Assembly (NCBI GenBank): GCA_028681335.1
Contig: JAQUIT010000003.1
Span: forward strand, 124,001-188,000
Source: Desulfuromonadaceae bacterium
GTDB lineage: Bacteria; Desulfobacterota; Desulfuromonadia; Geobacterales; Pseudopelobacteraceae
Direction: 5' to 3'
DNA length: 64,000 bases
The position numbers were made by a program, and so were the translations under genes. Shown piece after piece: positions 9,284 through 19,086 of the stretch (its first letter is position 1; each line of letters opens with the position of its first letter). The notes beneath the pieces were generated by a model. It saw nothing but the letters and a program-made list of their open reading frames with translations. It was not told the DNA's origin and searched no databases.

Positions 9284-10909
9284 ATGTCTGTCAAACCGTT
9301 TGTTTACCAGGATCCGTTCCCGCTTGCGAAAGATGAAACGAAATACCGCAAAATTGAAGGTTCAGAGAAGTATGTGGCGGTGGAGAAATTTGCCGACAAG
9401 GATGTAGTGAGAATTTGTCCTGAGGCGCTTTCTATTCTCGCCAATGAAGCAATGAAAGACGTCTCCTTCCTGCTCCGCCCTGCTCACAATGAGCAGGTGG
9501 CAAAAATTTTGAGTGATCCTGAAGCGTCAATGAATGACAAGGGTGTTGCACTGGCTTTCCTGCGCAATGCCGAGATAGCTGCCAATCTCGACCTGCCTCT
9601 CTGTCAGGATACCGGTACTGCAACTGTTGCCGCCAAGAAAGGGCAGCAGATCTGGACCGGTGTTAAGGATGAGGAGTGGCTCTCCAAGGGCATCTACAAA
9701 ACCTATACCGAAGAAAACCTCCGTTATTCTCAGACCGTAGCGCTGGATATGTATGAAGAAGTGAATACCGGTACCAACCTCCCGGCCCAGATCGATATTC
9801 TGGCAACCGATGGCGATTACTACAAGTTCGTTTTCATGGCCAAAGGGGGCGGTTCCGCCAACAAGACCATGCTGTATCAGGAAACAAAAGCGCTGCTGAC
9901 ACCTGATAAACTGTTCAAATTCCTTGTCGAGAAGATGAAATATCTCGGCACAGCCGCCTGTCCTCCCTATCATATTGCCTTTGTTATCGGCGGCACCTCT
10001 GCCGATGCCTGTATGAAGACGGTTAAGCTGGCTACTGCCAAGGAGCTGGACGGTCTGCCGACTGTTGGCAATGCCCATGGGCAGGCCTTCCGTGATGTCG
10101 AGCTGGAGAACAAACTGCTGGAAGCTGCGCAGAAGCTCGGCATCGGCGCCCAGTTCGGCGGTAAATACTTCGCCCACGATGTACGGGTAATCCGTCTGCC
10201 GCGTCACGGCGCCTCCTGTCCGGTCGGTATGGCAGTATCATGTTCGGCTGATCGTAACATCAAAGCAAAGATTACCAAGGACGGTCTGTTTGTGGAGGAG
10301 ATGGACCGCAATCCTGGCCGCCTGATCCCGGCACAGTACCGCGGCAAGCATGAGCATGGCGTTAAGATCGACCTGAACAAGCCGATGAAGGAGATTCTGG
10401 CCGAACTGACCAAGCATCCGGTATCGACCCCACTGCTGCTCTCGGGTACCATTGTGGTAGGACGTGATATTGCTCATGCAAAGTTCAAGGAAATCATGGA
10501 CAGTGGCAAGCCGCTTCCTGAATACCTGCTCAATCACCCGATCTACTACGCCGGACCGGCCAAAACACCGGAAGGCAAGGCATCAGGTTCCTTCGGTCCT
10601 ACGACTGCCGGTCGTATGGATTCATATGTTGATGAACTCCAGTCCAAGGGTGGTTCGTTGATAATGATCGCCAAGGGTAACCGTAGCCAGCAGGTTACAG
10701 ACGCCTGCAATAAATACGGCGGTTTCTACCTGGGTTCAATCGGTGGTCCGGCTGCAGTACTTGCCGAAGAGAACATCAAGAAAGTAGAATGCATTGACTT
10801 CCCGGAACTCGGGATGGAAGCGGTCTGGAAGATTGAAGTAGAGAACTTCCCGGCCTTTATTCTGGTTGATGACAAGGGAACCGACTTCTTTAAACAGCTC
10901 GGTTTGTAG
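9284..10909 (+). CDS. fumA: Fumarate hydratase, class I (iron-sulfur, FumA/B type)
   Basis: Reversible hydration of fumarate to malate in the TCA cycle, using a [4Fe-4S] cluster. 541 residues, the one-polypeptide form (alpha and beta parts fused). Visible cluster-region motifs are [12 protein letters not shown] (Cys about 109), [13 protein letters not shown] and [18 protein letters not shown], with a further Cys in [16 protein letters not shown]. The C-terminal beta half carries [33 protein letters not shown] and [13 protein letters not shown]. Shine-Dalgarno GGAGAG precedes the ATG at 9284. Monocistronic: it ends at a strong terminator shared with recC. Confidence 0.95.
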   Translation: MSVKPFVYQDPFPLAKDETKYRKIEGSEKYVAVEKFADKDVVRICPEALSILANEAMKDVSFLLRPAHNEQVAKILSDPEASMNDKGVALAFLRNAEIAANLDLPLCQDTGTATVAAKKGQQIWTGVKDEEWLSKGIYKTYTEENLRYSQTVALDMYEEVNTGTNLPAQIDILATDGDYYKFVFMAKGGGSANKTMLYQETKALLTPDKLFKFLVEKMKYLGTAACPPYHIAFVIGGTSADACMKTVKLATAKELDGLPTVGNAHGQAFRDVELENKLLEAAQKLGIGAQFGGKYFAHDVRVIRLPRHGASCPVGMAVSCSADRNIKAKITKDGLFVEEMDRNPGRLIPAQYRGKHEHGVKIDLNKPMKEILAELTKHPVSTPLLLSGTIVVGRDIAHAKFKEIMDSGKPLPEYLLNHPIYYAGPAKTPEGKASGSFGPTTAGRMDSYVDELQSKGGSLIMIAKGNRSQQVTDACNKYGGFYLGSIGGPAAVLAEENIKKVECIDFPELGMEAVWKIEVENFPAFILVDDKGTDFFKQLGL

Positions 10910-10926
10910 AAAGAAATAAACTGCTC

Positions 10927-10970
10927 CACACAAAAGCCCCGCTTGCCAATGCAAGCGGGGCTTTTGTGTG
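10927..10970. terminator. Bidirectional terminator between fumarase and recC
   Basis: A perfect 20-bp inverted repeat (10927-10946 with 10951-10970) with a 4-nt loop CAAT. AAAA and TTTT tracts lie inside both arms, so it can act on either strand. It sits between the convergent stops at 10909 and 10974. Confidence 0.9.
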
Positions 10971-10973
10971 TGC

Positions 10974-13900
10974 TCATTTTGGTTCGGTTTTCGCGATAAG
11001 CGGCCCATATATCCGCTCTGCCAGCGCGTTAAGCTCTTCCCCCCACGGCTCCTCGGCGCCAAAACAGAGAAGCACCGCTTGATTGTTGCATTCGCCGGGG
11101 AGTCCAAGTCGCTGATCTCCACGCCAGCTGATTTCCGCCTTCTGTTGCCCCTCCTTCAAAAGATGCCAGGAGGTCTCCGGAAAGAAACGGAGCGGCCGCT
11201 TCATTCCTTCGTAGTACAGCTCAAGCAGATCAGACAGGATGGCAGGTGAATGTTCGAGGGGCGGCAGCTCCAGAACCGCATCATTTGCAAGCATCATGCT
11301 GCGGAGCGGATAACCGTCTGCATTGGCTACGTTAAGAAGCAGGTGGTCAAGCCAGAGTGCAAGTCGGTCCTTTCCCTTCATGCCTGCACAACGCCAGCGG
11401 GTGTGGACACCCTCCCGGCAGTTTTCGAGAAGCGCGTGCAGCTGTACTCCGTTAGCGGTAAATGTAATCGCAAGCGGCTCCAGTGGCGAACCGAGTTGTG
11501 GTTCGAGTGCCGCGGCGAACTGGCGGCTTTTTTCCCAGATGGTGTCAAAGGCCGACTTGCCTGCTGCCAGTGGCGGCAGAGCACCGCGCGAGCGTGCTGC
11601 TGAAAGACATTCGTCATATGGAGCTCCCTTCAGTATCTGGCTGACAAGTTCCTGTGAAAGGGTGTAACGCGAAAGAGCATCCAACGAAAACGGTTCGGCG
11701 TCGTCCGCTTCCTCTGCAGGTCTGAACGGGGTAACATGAAGACGCTGTTCGAGAAAAGATGCCGCCGGATTTGCCAGAAAGCGTACCAACTGCTGCAGGT
11801 CTATCTGCAGAGCCGACTCTATGCCAACCGCCAGCGGTTCACCTATAAACATGCGGTCGGAGCGACCCGACGTGCGTCTTGCTTCGACAGACTGGCAACT
11901 TTCTCGGTCGTAACTAAAAAAGTGTACGGGATCATGCCCATCAAAATAGAATGAACTGAAACCCTGCATACGGTGCCTGATGGTAATTGACGCAGGTGAA
12001 ATGCCGTCGAGGCCAACAAACCCTTTTGAGACATAATCAAGCAGTTCGGCTACCAGAACCGATGGTGGGAGGGTGCAGTTGTCGCGATCGCTCTGGCCTT
12101 TGTAACTGATGCAGAAACGGTCCTCTGCCGCCATGAGAGCTTCAAGGAAAAGATAGCGGTCTTCATCCCGCAACGAGCGATCTCCGCGTCTTCTGGGCCC
12201 GTTCATCAGGCTGAATCCAGAAGGCCTTTCTGTTCGTGGAAACTGCCCGTCACTCATCCCGGCCAACCAGACTACCCTCATCGGGATACTCCGCATCGGC
12301 AGCATTGCACAGAACGTAACCGCCCCTCCCATGAAGCCGTATCCGCTGCCGCTTCTGGCCACGGCTTCTGTTAGGTGGTCACGTACGGCATCAAATGCTA
12401 ACGGTTGCTTGAAGCCGTATAATGACGATGCTTCCCGGAGTGTGTTGAGAGCTTTGTCAACAACCAGTGGCCCTCCTGAATCATTTACATCAGCCAGCAG
12501 CATGCTTGCACACGTCTCTGTAAAGATGTCTGCCCACTCTGGCAGGAAATGGGATGCGCTCAAGCGGAGGTTGATTTCACGTATAACGGTGATAAATTCT
12601 GTCAGTTTACCGAGAGTCTCCGCCCGCTGTCCCGAACAGGCCGGGTAGGGGAGTATGGCGTTGACGGTTGAATTTTCGTCCGGCGTCATGGCATAGCCGA
12701 GGAATAGCCGGTCCAGGCCAGCCTGCCAGCTGAATTCAGTATAGTGTGGAAAGCCGAGATCGGTACGGTGATCGCCATCAAGTCCCCAGCGCACGCCGCA
12801 GTCGGTAACCCAGGCTCTAATGTTGACAAGCTCCTCTTCATCGAGTCCAAAGCGGCTCATAACGGCCGTAGTTTCCAAGAGATCCAGTATCTCATGGAGA
12901 GCGAAACGATTCTGAGCGGTACTAAGAACCTTGAGGAAGGCATCGACAAAAGGACTTTCCCGGCGAATGCTGCGGTCGGCAATTGTGTAGGGAATCTGCG
13001 GTCGCCCTGAGGATCTGTTAGCGAATACCGAGCTGATATAGGGTGCGTAGGTTTCAATATCAGGAATCATCACGACGATGTGGCGTGGCTCCAGGCTGGG
13101 CAGTTCATCAAATGCTGCTAACAGATTGTCGTAAAGTATTTCCATCTCGCGCAGCGCACCGTGGCATGCGTGGATCTGTAGTGACCGGTCATCGGTCGAA
13201 ATGCTCCGTTTCTCACCATAGGACGGCCGGTCATACAGGGTCAGTATGTCATTTTGGATAGTTGATAGAATTGTTGGAGATTCGGCTTCTGCTGGTTTGG
13301 GCATTGCCTCAGGTGCGCTGTCCAATTCTTCGGCTTCGAAACCAAATTCCAGAAGGGTTTCGAAAAACTCCTGCCCCAATGTACCCAGTGAGGACAGGAG
13401 CGGATTGCCAGTTTCGTAGTACTCTTCAGCTTCCGTGGCATGTGCAGGCTGCAGCGTTATCCGGGATCTTTTCTTTTCAGAGATGATTGTCCCCCAGTAC
13501 TGTCCGCAGGGGTTAAGCAGGTAGCAGGTTACCTCACAATAGCTCGAAAGCAGGCGTAACGCTTCGAGATGGAACGGGGGGAGGTAAGATATTCCAAACA
13601 GGCTGACACGGCGGGGCAACGTAGATGAACCGCTCGGCGGGGCATTGCTGGATACGTGATGGTGCAGAGCCTTCAGCAGCGTTGCCCGGTGACTGCCAGG
13701 GCAGTCGCGGTTGATTGCGCGCCATAATTGGGCCTGCCAGTCGTTGTCATCACCGTCATCCCAGGCAAGAACCGTTTCCGGGCGGAAGATAGTGTATTGA
13801 TCGAAGCAGTCAGCTAACGCTTTGGATATTTGCAGCAGGCGACGATCGTCACGGCCGTCACCAAGATAGGTGGCAATCTGTTCAAAGCCATTCAAGCGCG

Positions 13901-14210
13901 AGAGATCTGGTAGTTGTGAAGCGATGCGCCAGGTAAGCGAAGAGTGAGTAAACGGTAAAGACGACTGCATTTCTGGAAGAACTGATCTGAAACTCTTGTC
14001 AAGCAGGTCGTTGGGGAAACTGAACTCAAGACCGGCAGAGACCCCGAGTGTGGAGGCAAGCTCCATAGATATCCAGCGGGCCATGCCGGGGCTGAGTATA
14101 ACAATGCACTCCTTTTCAAGCGGTAACAGTGGCGAGGCGGAGATGTTGTCAGCAAGTGTATCAAGCAGGCGTCTTTGAGAACTGCTGGTAATGAGTCTAA
14201 GTGTAGGCAT
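10974..14210 (-). CDS. recC: Exodeoxyribonuclease V gamma subunit (RecC)
   Basis: RecC subunit of the RecBCD helicase-nuclease, which splits the unwound strands and recognises Chi. 1078 residues, close to the usual 1100. The N-terminal inactive helicase-like part (IVILSPGMARWISMELASTLG, FPNDLLD) and PMRSIPMRVVWLAGMSDGQFPR in the second half are typical; RGDRSLRDEDRYLFLEALMAAEDRFCISY matches the RecC/RecB core. No recB or recD gene lies next to it: downstream it runs straight into a strong terminator and upstream the divergent yicC gene begins 81 bp away. The partners must be elsewhere, or the complex is incomplete. Confidence 0.9.
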   Translation of the reverse strand: MPTLRLITSSSQRRLLDTLADNISASPLLPLEKECIVILSPGMARWISMELASTLGVSAGLEFSFPNDLLDKSFRSVLPEMQSSLPFTHSSLTWRIASQLPDLSRLNGFEQIATYLGDGRDDRRLLQISKALADCFDQYTIFRPETVLAWDDGDDNDWQAQLWRAINRDCPGSHRATLLKALHHHVSSNAPPSGSSTLPRRVSLFGISYLPPFHLEALRLLSSYCEVTCYLLNPCGQYWGTIISEKKRSRITLQPAHATEAEEYYETGNPLLSSLGTLGQEFFETLLEFGFEAEELDSAPEAMPKPAEAESPTILSTIQNDILTLYDRPSYGEKRSISTDDRSLQIHACHGALREMEILYDNLLAAFDELPSLEPRHIVVMIPDIETYAPYISSVFANRSSGRPQIPYTIADRSIRRESPFVDAFLKVLSTAQNRFALHEILDLLETTAVMSRFGLDEEELVNIRAWVTDCGVRWGLDGDHRTDLGFPHYTEFSWQAGLDRLFLGYAMTPDENSTVNAILPYPACSGQRAETLGKLTEFITVIREINLRLSASHFLPEWADIFTETCASMLLADVNDSGGPLVVDKALNTLREASSLYGFKQPLAFDAVRDHLTEAVARSGSGYGFMGGAVTFCAMLPMRSIPMRVVWLAGMSDGQFPRTERPSGFSLMNGPRRRGDRSLRDEDRYLFLEALMAAEDRFCISYKGQSDRDNCTLPPSVLVAELLDYVSKGFVGLDGISPASITIRHRMQGFSSFYFDGHDPVHFFSYDRESCQSVEARRTSGRSDRMFIGEPLAVGIESALQIDLQQLVRFLANPAASFLEQRLHVTPFRPAEEADDAEPFSLDALSRYTLSQELVSQILKGAPYDECLSAARSRGALPPLAAGKSAFDTIWEKSRQFAAALEPQLGSPLEPLAITFTANGVQLHALLENCREGVHTRWRCAGMKGKDRLALWLDHLLLNVANADGYPLRSMMLANDAVLELPPLEHSPAILSDLLELYYEGMKRPLRFFPETSWHLLKEGQQKAEISWRGDQRLGLPGECNNQAVLLCFGAEEPWGEELNALAERIYGPLIAKTEPK

Positions 14211-14291
14211 ATGCGGAACTATACCGGAATTGGCTGGACAAACAAGCAGGAATTACGGTATGTGAACGTAAAATTAACAGAGGAGAATTCA

Positions 14292-15170
14292 GTGCTCAAA
14301 AGCATGACAGGATATGGAAAAGGTGAGGCCACGGCACCGAACGGTAATTTTCTCGTCGAAATTCGTGCTGTCAACCATCGCTATGGGGAGATCTCGGTAA
14401 GGATGCCGCGCTCTTTTTACGCCTTTGAAAATGATGTGAAACGGTTGGCCGCTTCAGTTCTGAAAAGAGGCAAGATTGATATTTCTGTCCAGTGGGATGA
14501 AACGGCTGCTGCCAATAGCGCACCGCAACTTGATGTTGCTGTAGCGCGCGGCTATTATGATGCTTATACCCGCTTGGTAAAAGAGTTTAATGTGCCGCAG
14601 GATGCGCCGATTTCATACATAATGTCACAAAAGGGAGTGATGAAAGAGGTATCCGCTCCTGTGGATGAAACAGAGTTGCAGCCACAGCTTCTGGCAGCAG
14701 TGAAGGGTGCCGTTGTTGCCCTTGATGTTATGAGGACAAGAGAGGGCGAGGCGCTTGCCAAGGATCTGCAGGCGCGGCGCAGGCAGATTGCCGAGTGGTC
14801 GGATCAAGTCGGAGAGCGGACACCGCAGGTTGTAGTGGAGTACCGCCAGAAATTGAAAGCAAGGTTGGAACTGCTGCTTGAAGGTGCCGATATTGATGAA
14901 AGCCGCCTGGCTCAAGAAGTTGCGCTGCTGGCTGATCGCTCTGATATTACGGAGGAATTGGTTCGGCTTGCCAGTCATTTCAGTCAATTTGACGAGGCAC
15001 TCTGCAATTCTGAACCGGTTGGACGCAAGCTTGACTTTCTGATGCAGGAGATGAACCGGGAGGTCAATACGATTGGGTCGAAATCAAATGATGCCGGAAT
15101 AACGAATCTGGTTATTCAGATCAAAGCTGAAATGGAAAAAATGCGTGAACAGGTTCAAAATGTGGAGTAG
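14292..15170 (+). CDS. yicC: YicC family endoribonuclease
   Basis: YicC-family protein of 292 residues; E. coli YicC is an endoribonuclease that helps degrade certain small RNAs. It begins with the hallmark LKSMTGYGKGEA, has the family's VEIRAVNHRY block, and ends with the DUF1732 tail GRKLDFLMQEMNREVNTIGSKSNDAGI followed by KAEMEKMREQVQNVE. I use the GTG at 14292 (residue 40 of the open frame) because AGGAG lies six bases upstream and the homologous region starts here. It opens a yicC-gmk-rpoZ-rel cluster, as in many bacteria. Confidence 0.92.
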   Translation: MLKSMTGYGKGEATAPNGNFLVEIRAVNHRYGEISVRMPRSFYAFENDVKRLAASVLKRGKIDISVQWDETAAANSAPQLDVAVARGYYDAYTRLVKEFNVPQDAPISYIMSQKGVMKEVSAPVDETELQPQLLAAVKGAVVALDVMRTREGEALAKDLQARRRQIAEWSDQVGERTPQVVVEYRQKLKARLELLLEGADIDESRLAQEVALLADRSDITEELVRLASHFSQFDEALCNSEPVGRKLDFLMQEMNREVNTIGSKSNDAGITNLVIQIKAEMEKMREQVQNVE

Positions 15171-15236
15171 TCTGTGCGGCACATTGTGTGGATCCAAAAT
15201 GTGCATGGTAAAGTAATCTTTTGAGAGGCATATCTG

Positions 15237-15845
15237 ATGAAACGTGAAGGCTTGATTCTTATTCTTTCGGCTCCGTCCGGTGCCGGTAAAACATCCCTCT
15301 GTCGAGAATTATTCAAAACATTTCCCGATATGAGGGAATCTGTCAGTTACACTACCCGGGCACCGAGAACAGGTGAAATTGAGGGAGAGGCATACCATTT
15401 CGTCTCAAACGAAGTCTTTGAGCAAATGGTCGAAGATGATGCCTTTGCCGAGTGGGCGGAAGTTCACGGCAATAAGTACGGGACTGCACTACGCACACTT
15501 GAGGAGGCGCGAAAAAACGGTATAGACCTGGTTCTGGATATTGACTGTCAGGGAGCTCTGAGATTAAAGGAGCAGTTTGAGGGGGGGGTATACGTATTTA
15601 TTATGCCACCCAGTATGGAGGAGCTTCGTCGTCGTCTTGAACATCGCTCGTCTGATGCTCAGGATGTCATTGAACGTCGTATTGCCAGGGCGGCTGATGA
15701 GATTCGTGAGGCTCGTTGGTATGACTACATAATCTTTAACGATAATTTTGCTGTTGCTTGCCAGGAGTTGTCGGCAGTAGTCATTGCCCATCGGCGTAAA
15801 ACCTTCAGAATGATGGAAAAAGTCGGAAAATTGTTTGATATCTGA
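15237..15845 (+). CDS. gmk: Guanylate kinase
   Basis: Phosphorylates GMP to GDP. 202 residues, standard length. P-loop SAPSGAGKTSL at residues 11-21, the GMP-binding stretch YTTRAPRTGEIEGEAYHFVS (about 39-58), the lid region and RIARAADEIREARWYDYII near the end. Lies between yicC and rpoZ; the 66-bp gap to yicC has no gene (some relatives carry a small DUF370/RemA gene there). Confidence 0.96.
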   Translation: MKREGLILILSAPSGAGKTSLCRELFKTFPDMRESVSYTTRAPRTGEIEGEAYHFVSNEVFEQMVEDDAFAEWAEVHGNKYGTALRTLEEARKNGIDLVLDIDCQGALRLKEQFEGGVYVFIMPPSMEELRRRLEHRSSDAQDVIERRIARAADEIREARWYDYIIFNDNFAVACQELSAVVIAHRRKTFRMMEKVGKLFDI

Positions 15846-15858
15846 AATAAACTAGGGT

Positions 15859-15883
15859 ACAACTTTAGTTCATCTAAAGTTGT
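15859..15883 (+). promoter_or_regulatory. Hairpin in the gmk-rpoZ leader
   Basis: A perfect 10-bp inverted repeat ACAACTTTAG/CTAAAGTTGT with a 5-nt loop, immediately before the AGGAAGGAG Shine-Dalgarno of rpoZ and without a T run. It is AT-rich and unlikely to terminate; an operator or an RNA processing site are possible. Confidence 0.45.
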
Positions 15884-15899
15884 AGGAAGGAGTAAATTT

Positions 15900-16106
15900 A
15901 TGGCTCGGGTAACCGTTGAAGATTGCTTGGAAAAAGTTGAGAACAGATTTCAGCTCGTAATACTGGCTTCAAAGCGTGTAAAACAGCTCTATAAAGGGGC
16001 CCAACCGCTGATTGAGTCAAAAAATAACCGTAAGGTTGTCACTGCTCTTCGTGAAATTGCTGCCGGTAAGATCGGTTTTGAAGTTTCAAAAAAACAGCGC
16101 GCTTAA
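15900..16106 (+). CDS. rpoZ: DNA-directed RNA polymerase subunit omega
   Basis: Small assembly subunit of RNA polymerase (68 residues) that binds beta-prime and contributes to ppGpp response. Begins [30 protein letters not shown], the classic omega pattern, followed by [17 protein letters not shown]. Strong Shine-Dalgarno AGGAAGGAG. Its position next to gmk and the ppGpp synthetase is conserved in many bacteria. A strong terminator follows. Confidence 0.95.
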   Translation: MARVTVEDCLEKVENRFQLVILASKRVKQLYKGAQPLIESKNNRKVVTALREIAAGKIGFEVSKKQRA

Positions 16107-16117
16107 CCTGCCATCAT

Positions 16118-16157
16118 GGGTGAAACTGGAATATATATCCGGTTTCACCCTTTTTTT
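16118..16157 (+). terminator. Terminator after rpoZ
   Basis: A 13-bp stem GGGTGAAACtGGA with its complement (one T-G wobble) and a short AT loop, followed by seven T (16151-16157). The rel gene starts 54 bp later, so rel transcription is at least partly read-through or from its own promoter. Confidence 0.85.
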
Positions 16158-16210
16158 ATCTACTCTACCAATATTCCCAATGTATCTAAATCTCAGGCAA
16201 TGAATAGCTT

Positions 16211-18361
16211 ATGATCCGGCTCAACGATATTCTCGATAAGGTTTCAGCGTACAATCCGACGGCTGATCATAATTTGATTCGCAAGGCATATGTGTACTGT
16301 GCCAAGGTGCATCAAGGCCAGACGAGGTTGTCTGGTGAGCCGTACATCATTCATCCGATGGAGGTGGCCGGCCTACTGGCTGACCTGAAGCTGGATGTCC
16401 CCAGTATTGTAACCGGCTTTTTGCATGACACAATTGAAGATACCCTGGCTACATCCGAGGATATCTCCGGGATGTTTGGCAGCGAGGTGGCTGCTCTGGT
16501 GGAAGGTGTCACCAAGATCAGCAAGATTAACTTCAAGACCAAGGAAGAGAGTCAGGCTGAGAACTTTCGTAAGATGTTGCTGGCAATGGCCATTGATATC
16601 CGCGTTATTCTGGTCAAGTTGGCAGACCGCCTTCATAACATGCGTACTCTGGAGTTTCAGGACGAAGTGAAGCAGCGGCGCATAGCCCGTGAGACCATGG
16701 ATATCTATGCTCCTATTGCGAACCGACTCGGTATATCATGGGTAAAAGTAGAGTTGGAAGACCTTTCCTTTCGCTATCTCCATCCGGAGATATATTTCGA
16801 TCTGGTTAAAAAGATATCCCAAAAAAAACAGGAGCGTGAAGCTTTTGTTGAAGAAGCTAAGACTATCATATTTGAAAAGTTAGCTTTTTACGGTATTCAT
16901 GGTGAAATATCAGGCCGCAGCAAGCACCTCTATTCAATCTATCGAAAGATGGAAAAGCGTAACGTAGAGTTCGAAGAAATTTACGACCTGATTGCTGTCA
17001 GGATACTTGTTGACAGCATCCGTGAATGCTACGAGGTGCTAGGGGTGATACATTCGGCGTGGAAGCCGATTCCGGGGCGTTTCAAAGACTATATCGCGAT
17101 GCCCAAGGGTAATATGTATCAATCGCTGCATACCACCGTTATAGGGCCGCACGGTGACCGTCTGGAGGTTCAGATCCGGACGCACGATATGCATAGTGTT
17201 GCCGACGCCGGAATTGCGGCGCATTGGAAGTATAAGGAAGGTAAGGGGTATGACGAAAAGGAGGTCAAGCGCTTTGCCTGGCTCCGCCAGTTACTCGAAT
17301 GGCAGCAGGATTTGCAGGATTCCAAAGAGTTTATGGACTCTGTCAAGGTTGAGCTGTTTACCGAAGAGGTCTATGTTTTTACTCCCAAGGGTGATGTAAA
17401 GGGGTATCCGAAAGGCTCTACACCGATTGATTTTGCCTACAGTGTTCATACGGATATCGGGCATCGCTGTGTTGGCGCAAAGGTCAACGGCAAGCTTGTG
17501 CCTCTCAAGTACGAACTAAAGAATGGTGATATTGTCGAGGTCATAACCTCGCCGCACCATACCCCCAGTAAGGACTGGCTCAAGATCGTTAAAAGTTCCA
17601 GGGCTCGCAACAAAATCAGGGCATGGATCAAGATAGAAGAGCGTAAACGCAGCATCGTGCTGGGGCGTGAAATCTGTGAAAAAGATTTCCGCCGCTATTC
17701 GCTTAATCTGCAAAAAATACAAAAAAGCGGCGAGTTCAAGAAAATTGCAGCTGAATTCGGCTATGCTGCGGATGATGATTTACTCGCAGCGGTCGGTTAT
17801 GGGAAAGTATCCAGCAGCCAGATTGTGGCCAAGCTTCTTCCTGAAGAAAAACTGAAAGAACGTGCCGAGCATAAGGAAACAAGGTTTGAATCTGTTATCA
17901 ACAAGCTGAAGGGTAAGTCAAGCAGCGCAGTTGAGATAGGCGGCCTGGACGATGTGTTGGTGCGCTTTGGCAAGTGTTGCAATCCGGTGCCGGGGGACGA
18001 AATTATTGGCTTTATCACGCGTGGCAAAGGGGTGACGGTGCATACTGCTGACTGTCAGTTCGCCCAGGGAAGTGATCCGGAGCGGCGTGTTGATGTGGCG
18101 TGGAACAAGGTCAAGTCAGCTGTCCTGCCGGTTAAAATCAGGGTTCTGTGTCATGACGTAAAAGGAATCCTCGCAACGATAACTCTGGCGATTACAAATT
18201 GTGAGGCAAATATAGCCAGTGCTCAGATTCAGAGCACTATTGACCAGCGCGGAGAGAACATCTTCGAAGTCAATGTTACCGATCTGGCCCATCTTCAGAA
18301 GGTTATGAATTCACTTATGAAAATTAAGGGTGTCATTAAAGTGGAAAGGATAAAACATTGA
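16211..18361 (+). CDS. rel: Bifunctional (p)ppGpp synthetase/hydrolase (Rel/SpoT type)
   Basis: Makes and degrades the stringent-response alarmone. 716 residues with the standard order: HD hydrolase domain (IIHPMEV; HDTIEDT with H72-D73), synthetase domain (RFKDYIAMPKGNMYQSLHTTV at about 288-308), TGS domain (VYVFTPKGDVKGYPKGSTPIDFAYSVH, about 390-450), zinc-finger/helical part (FGKCCNPVPGDEIIGFITRGKGVTVH) and C-terminal ACT domain. The HD residues are intact, so hydrolysis should work. Its stop overlaps the start of ridA. Confidence 0.95.
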   Translation: MIRLNDILDKVSAYNPTADHNLIRKAYVYCAKVHQGQTRLSGEPYIIHPMEVAGLLADLKLDVPSIVTGFLHDTIEDTLATSEDISGMFGSEVAALVEGVTKISKINFKTKEESQAENFRKMLLAMAIDIRVILVKLADRLHNMRTLEFQDEVKQRRIARETMDIYAPIANRLGISWVKVELEDLSFRYLHPEIYFDLVKKISQKKQEREAFVEEAKTIIFEKLAFYGIHGEISGRSKHLYSIYRKMEKRNVEFEEIYDLIAVRILVDSIRECYEVLGVIHSAWKPIPGRFKDYIAMPKGNMYQSLHTTVIGPHGDRLEVQIRTHDMHSVADAGIAAHWKYKEGKGYDEKEVKRFAWLRQLLEWQQDLQDSKEFMDSVKVELFTEEVYVFTPKGDVKGYPKGSTPIDFAYSVHTDIGHRCVGAKVNGKLVPLKYELKNGDIVEVITSPHHTPSKDWLKIVKSSRARNKIRAWIKIEERKRSIVLGREICEKDFRRYSLNLQKIQKSGEFKKIAAEFGYAADDDLLAAVGYGKVSSSQIVAKLLPEEKLKERAEHKETRFESVINKLKGKSSSAVEIGGLDDVLVRFGKCCNPVPGDEIIGFITRGKGVTVHTADCQFAQGSDPERRVDVAWNKVKSAVLPVKIRVLCHDVKGILATITLAITNCEANIASAQIQSTIDQRGENIFEVNVTDLAHLQKVMNSLMKIKGVIKVERIKH

Positions 18362-18738
18362 AACTGGAAATTTTGTCAACGGACAAAGCGCCGGCAGCGA
18401 TCGGACCTTATTCACAGGCGGTAAAATGCGGGAATATGCTCTTTTGTTCCGGCCAGATTCCTCTGGACCCGCTCTCCGGTGAGTTGGTTGCTGGTGATAT
18501 AACCGTGCAGGCTGAGCAGGTGATGAACAATATTGCTGCTGTTCTTTCTGCGGCAGGTGCTGGTTTTGATGATGTTGTCAAAACGACCATCTATCTTGTC
18601 GATATGGCCGACTTTGCTGCGGTTAATGAAGTGTATGGTCGCTGTTTTACTGCGCATAAGCCGGCACGATCCACGGTTGCAGTAAAATCACTCCCTCGTG
18701 CTGCTATGCTTGAGATAGAGGTTCTTGCCGCTCTCTAA
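18358..18738 (+). CDS. ridA: RidA family enamine/imine deaminase
   Basis: RidA-type enzyme (126 residues) that hydrolyses reactive 2-aminoacrylate and related enamines released by PLP enzymes. Family signatures: APAAIGPYSQAV, LFCSGQIPLDPLSGELV, VVKTTIYLVDMADFAAVNEVY and the substrate arginine in KPARSTVAVKSLP. It starts with TTG at 18358, overlapping the rel stop (TTGA), with AAAGGA in front; translational coupling to rel is likely. The C-terminal EIEVLAAL is the usual end. Confidence 0.94.
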   Translation: MKLEILSTDKAPAAIGPYSQAVKCGNMLFCSGQIPLDPLSGELVAGDITVQAEQVMNNIAAVLSAAGAGFDDVVKTTIYLVDMADFAAVNEVYGRCFTAHKPARSTVAVKSLPRAAMLEIEVLAAL

Positions 18739-18754
18739 TAAGGTTGTTATGACG

Positions 18755-18785
18755 AAAAAAAGCCGCATCCCAAAGGGATGCGGCT
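18755..18785 (-). terminator. Terminator between ridA and rpmB
   Basis: A perfect 11-bp stem AGCCGCATCCC/GGGATGCGGCT with an AAA loop, flanked on the left by seven A, which is a T run on the minus strand. It ends rpmB transcription and may also act on ridA. Confidence 0.85.
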
Positions 18786-18811
18786 GCAAGATTGAAGCTG
18801 GTTGTGGCTGT

Positions 18812-19006
18812 TTAGAGGGATTTGGTAACGAATCCTGAACGAATGCAACGGGTACAAACTTTCACGGTAGAGATGCTGCCGTTGCTTTTTACTGCTTTGA
18901 TTTTCTGAAGATTCGGATACCAGACAGTACGGGTTTTATTGTTCGCATGGCTGACATTGTTTCCGAAGCTTGGGCCTTTTCCGCAAATTTCACATTTTCT
19001 TGACAT
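18812..19006 (-). CDS. rpmB: 50S ribosomal protein L28
   Basis: 64-residue large-subunit protein. Zinc-binding (C+) form: C5/C8 in CEICG and C51/C54 in CTRC. Core [24 protein letters not shown] is the L28 signature. GGAGGA lies upstream of the ATG. Alone, convergent with ridA. Confidence 0.97.
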   Translation of the reverse strand: MSRKCEICGKGPSFGNNVSHANNKTRTVWYPNLQKIKAVKSNGSISTVKVCTRCIRSGFVTKSL

Positions 19007-19086
19007 ATTGTTGTCCTCCGTTGATTGCTGAAAAAAATCTTATAGCAGACTGATGTGCTTGTTGCAAGAGAAATATAGGATAAGGT

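Noticed and set aside
9527..10207. 226-codon open frame on the minus strand
   Set aside because: Opposite fumarase; the forward frame holds all class I fumarase motifs, so the reverse one is a shadow.
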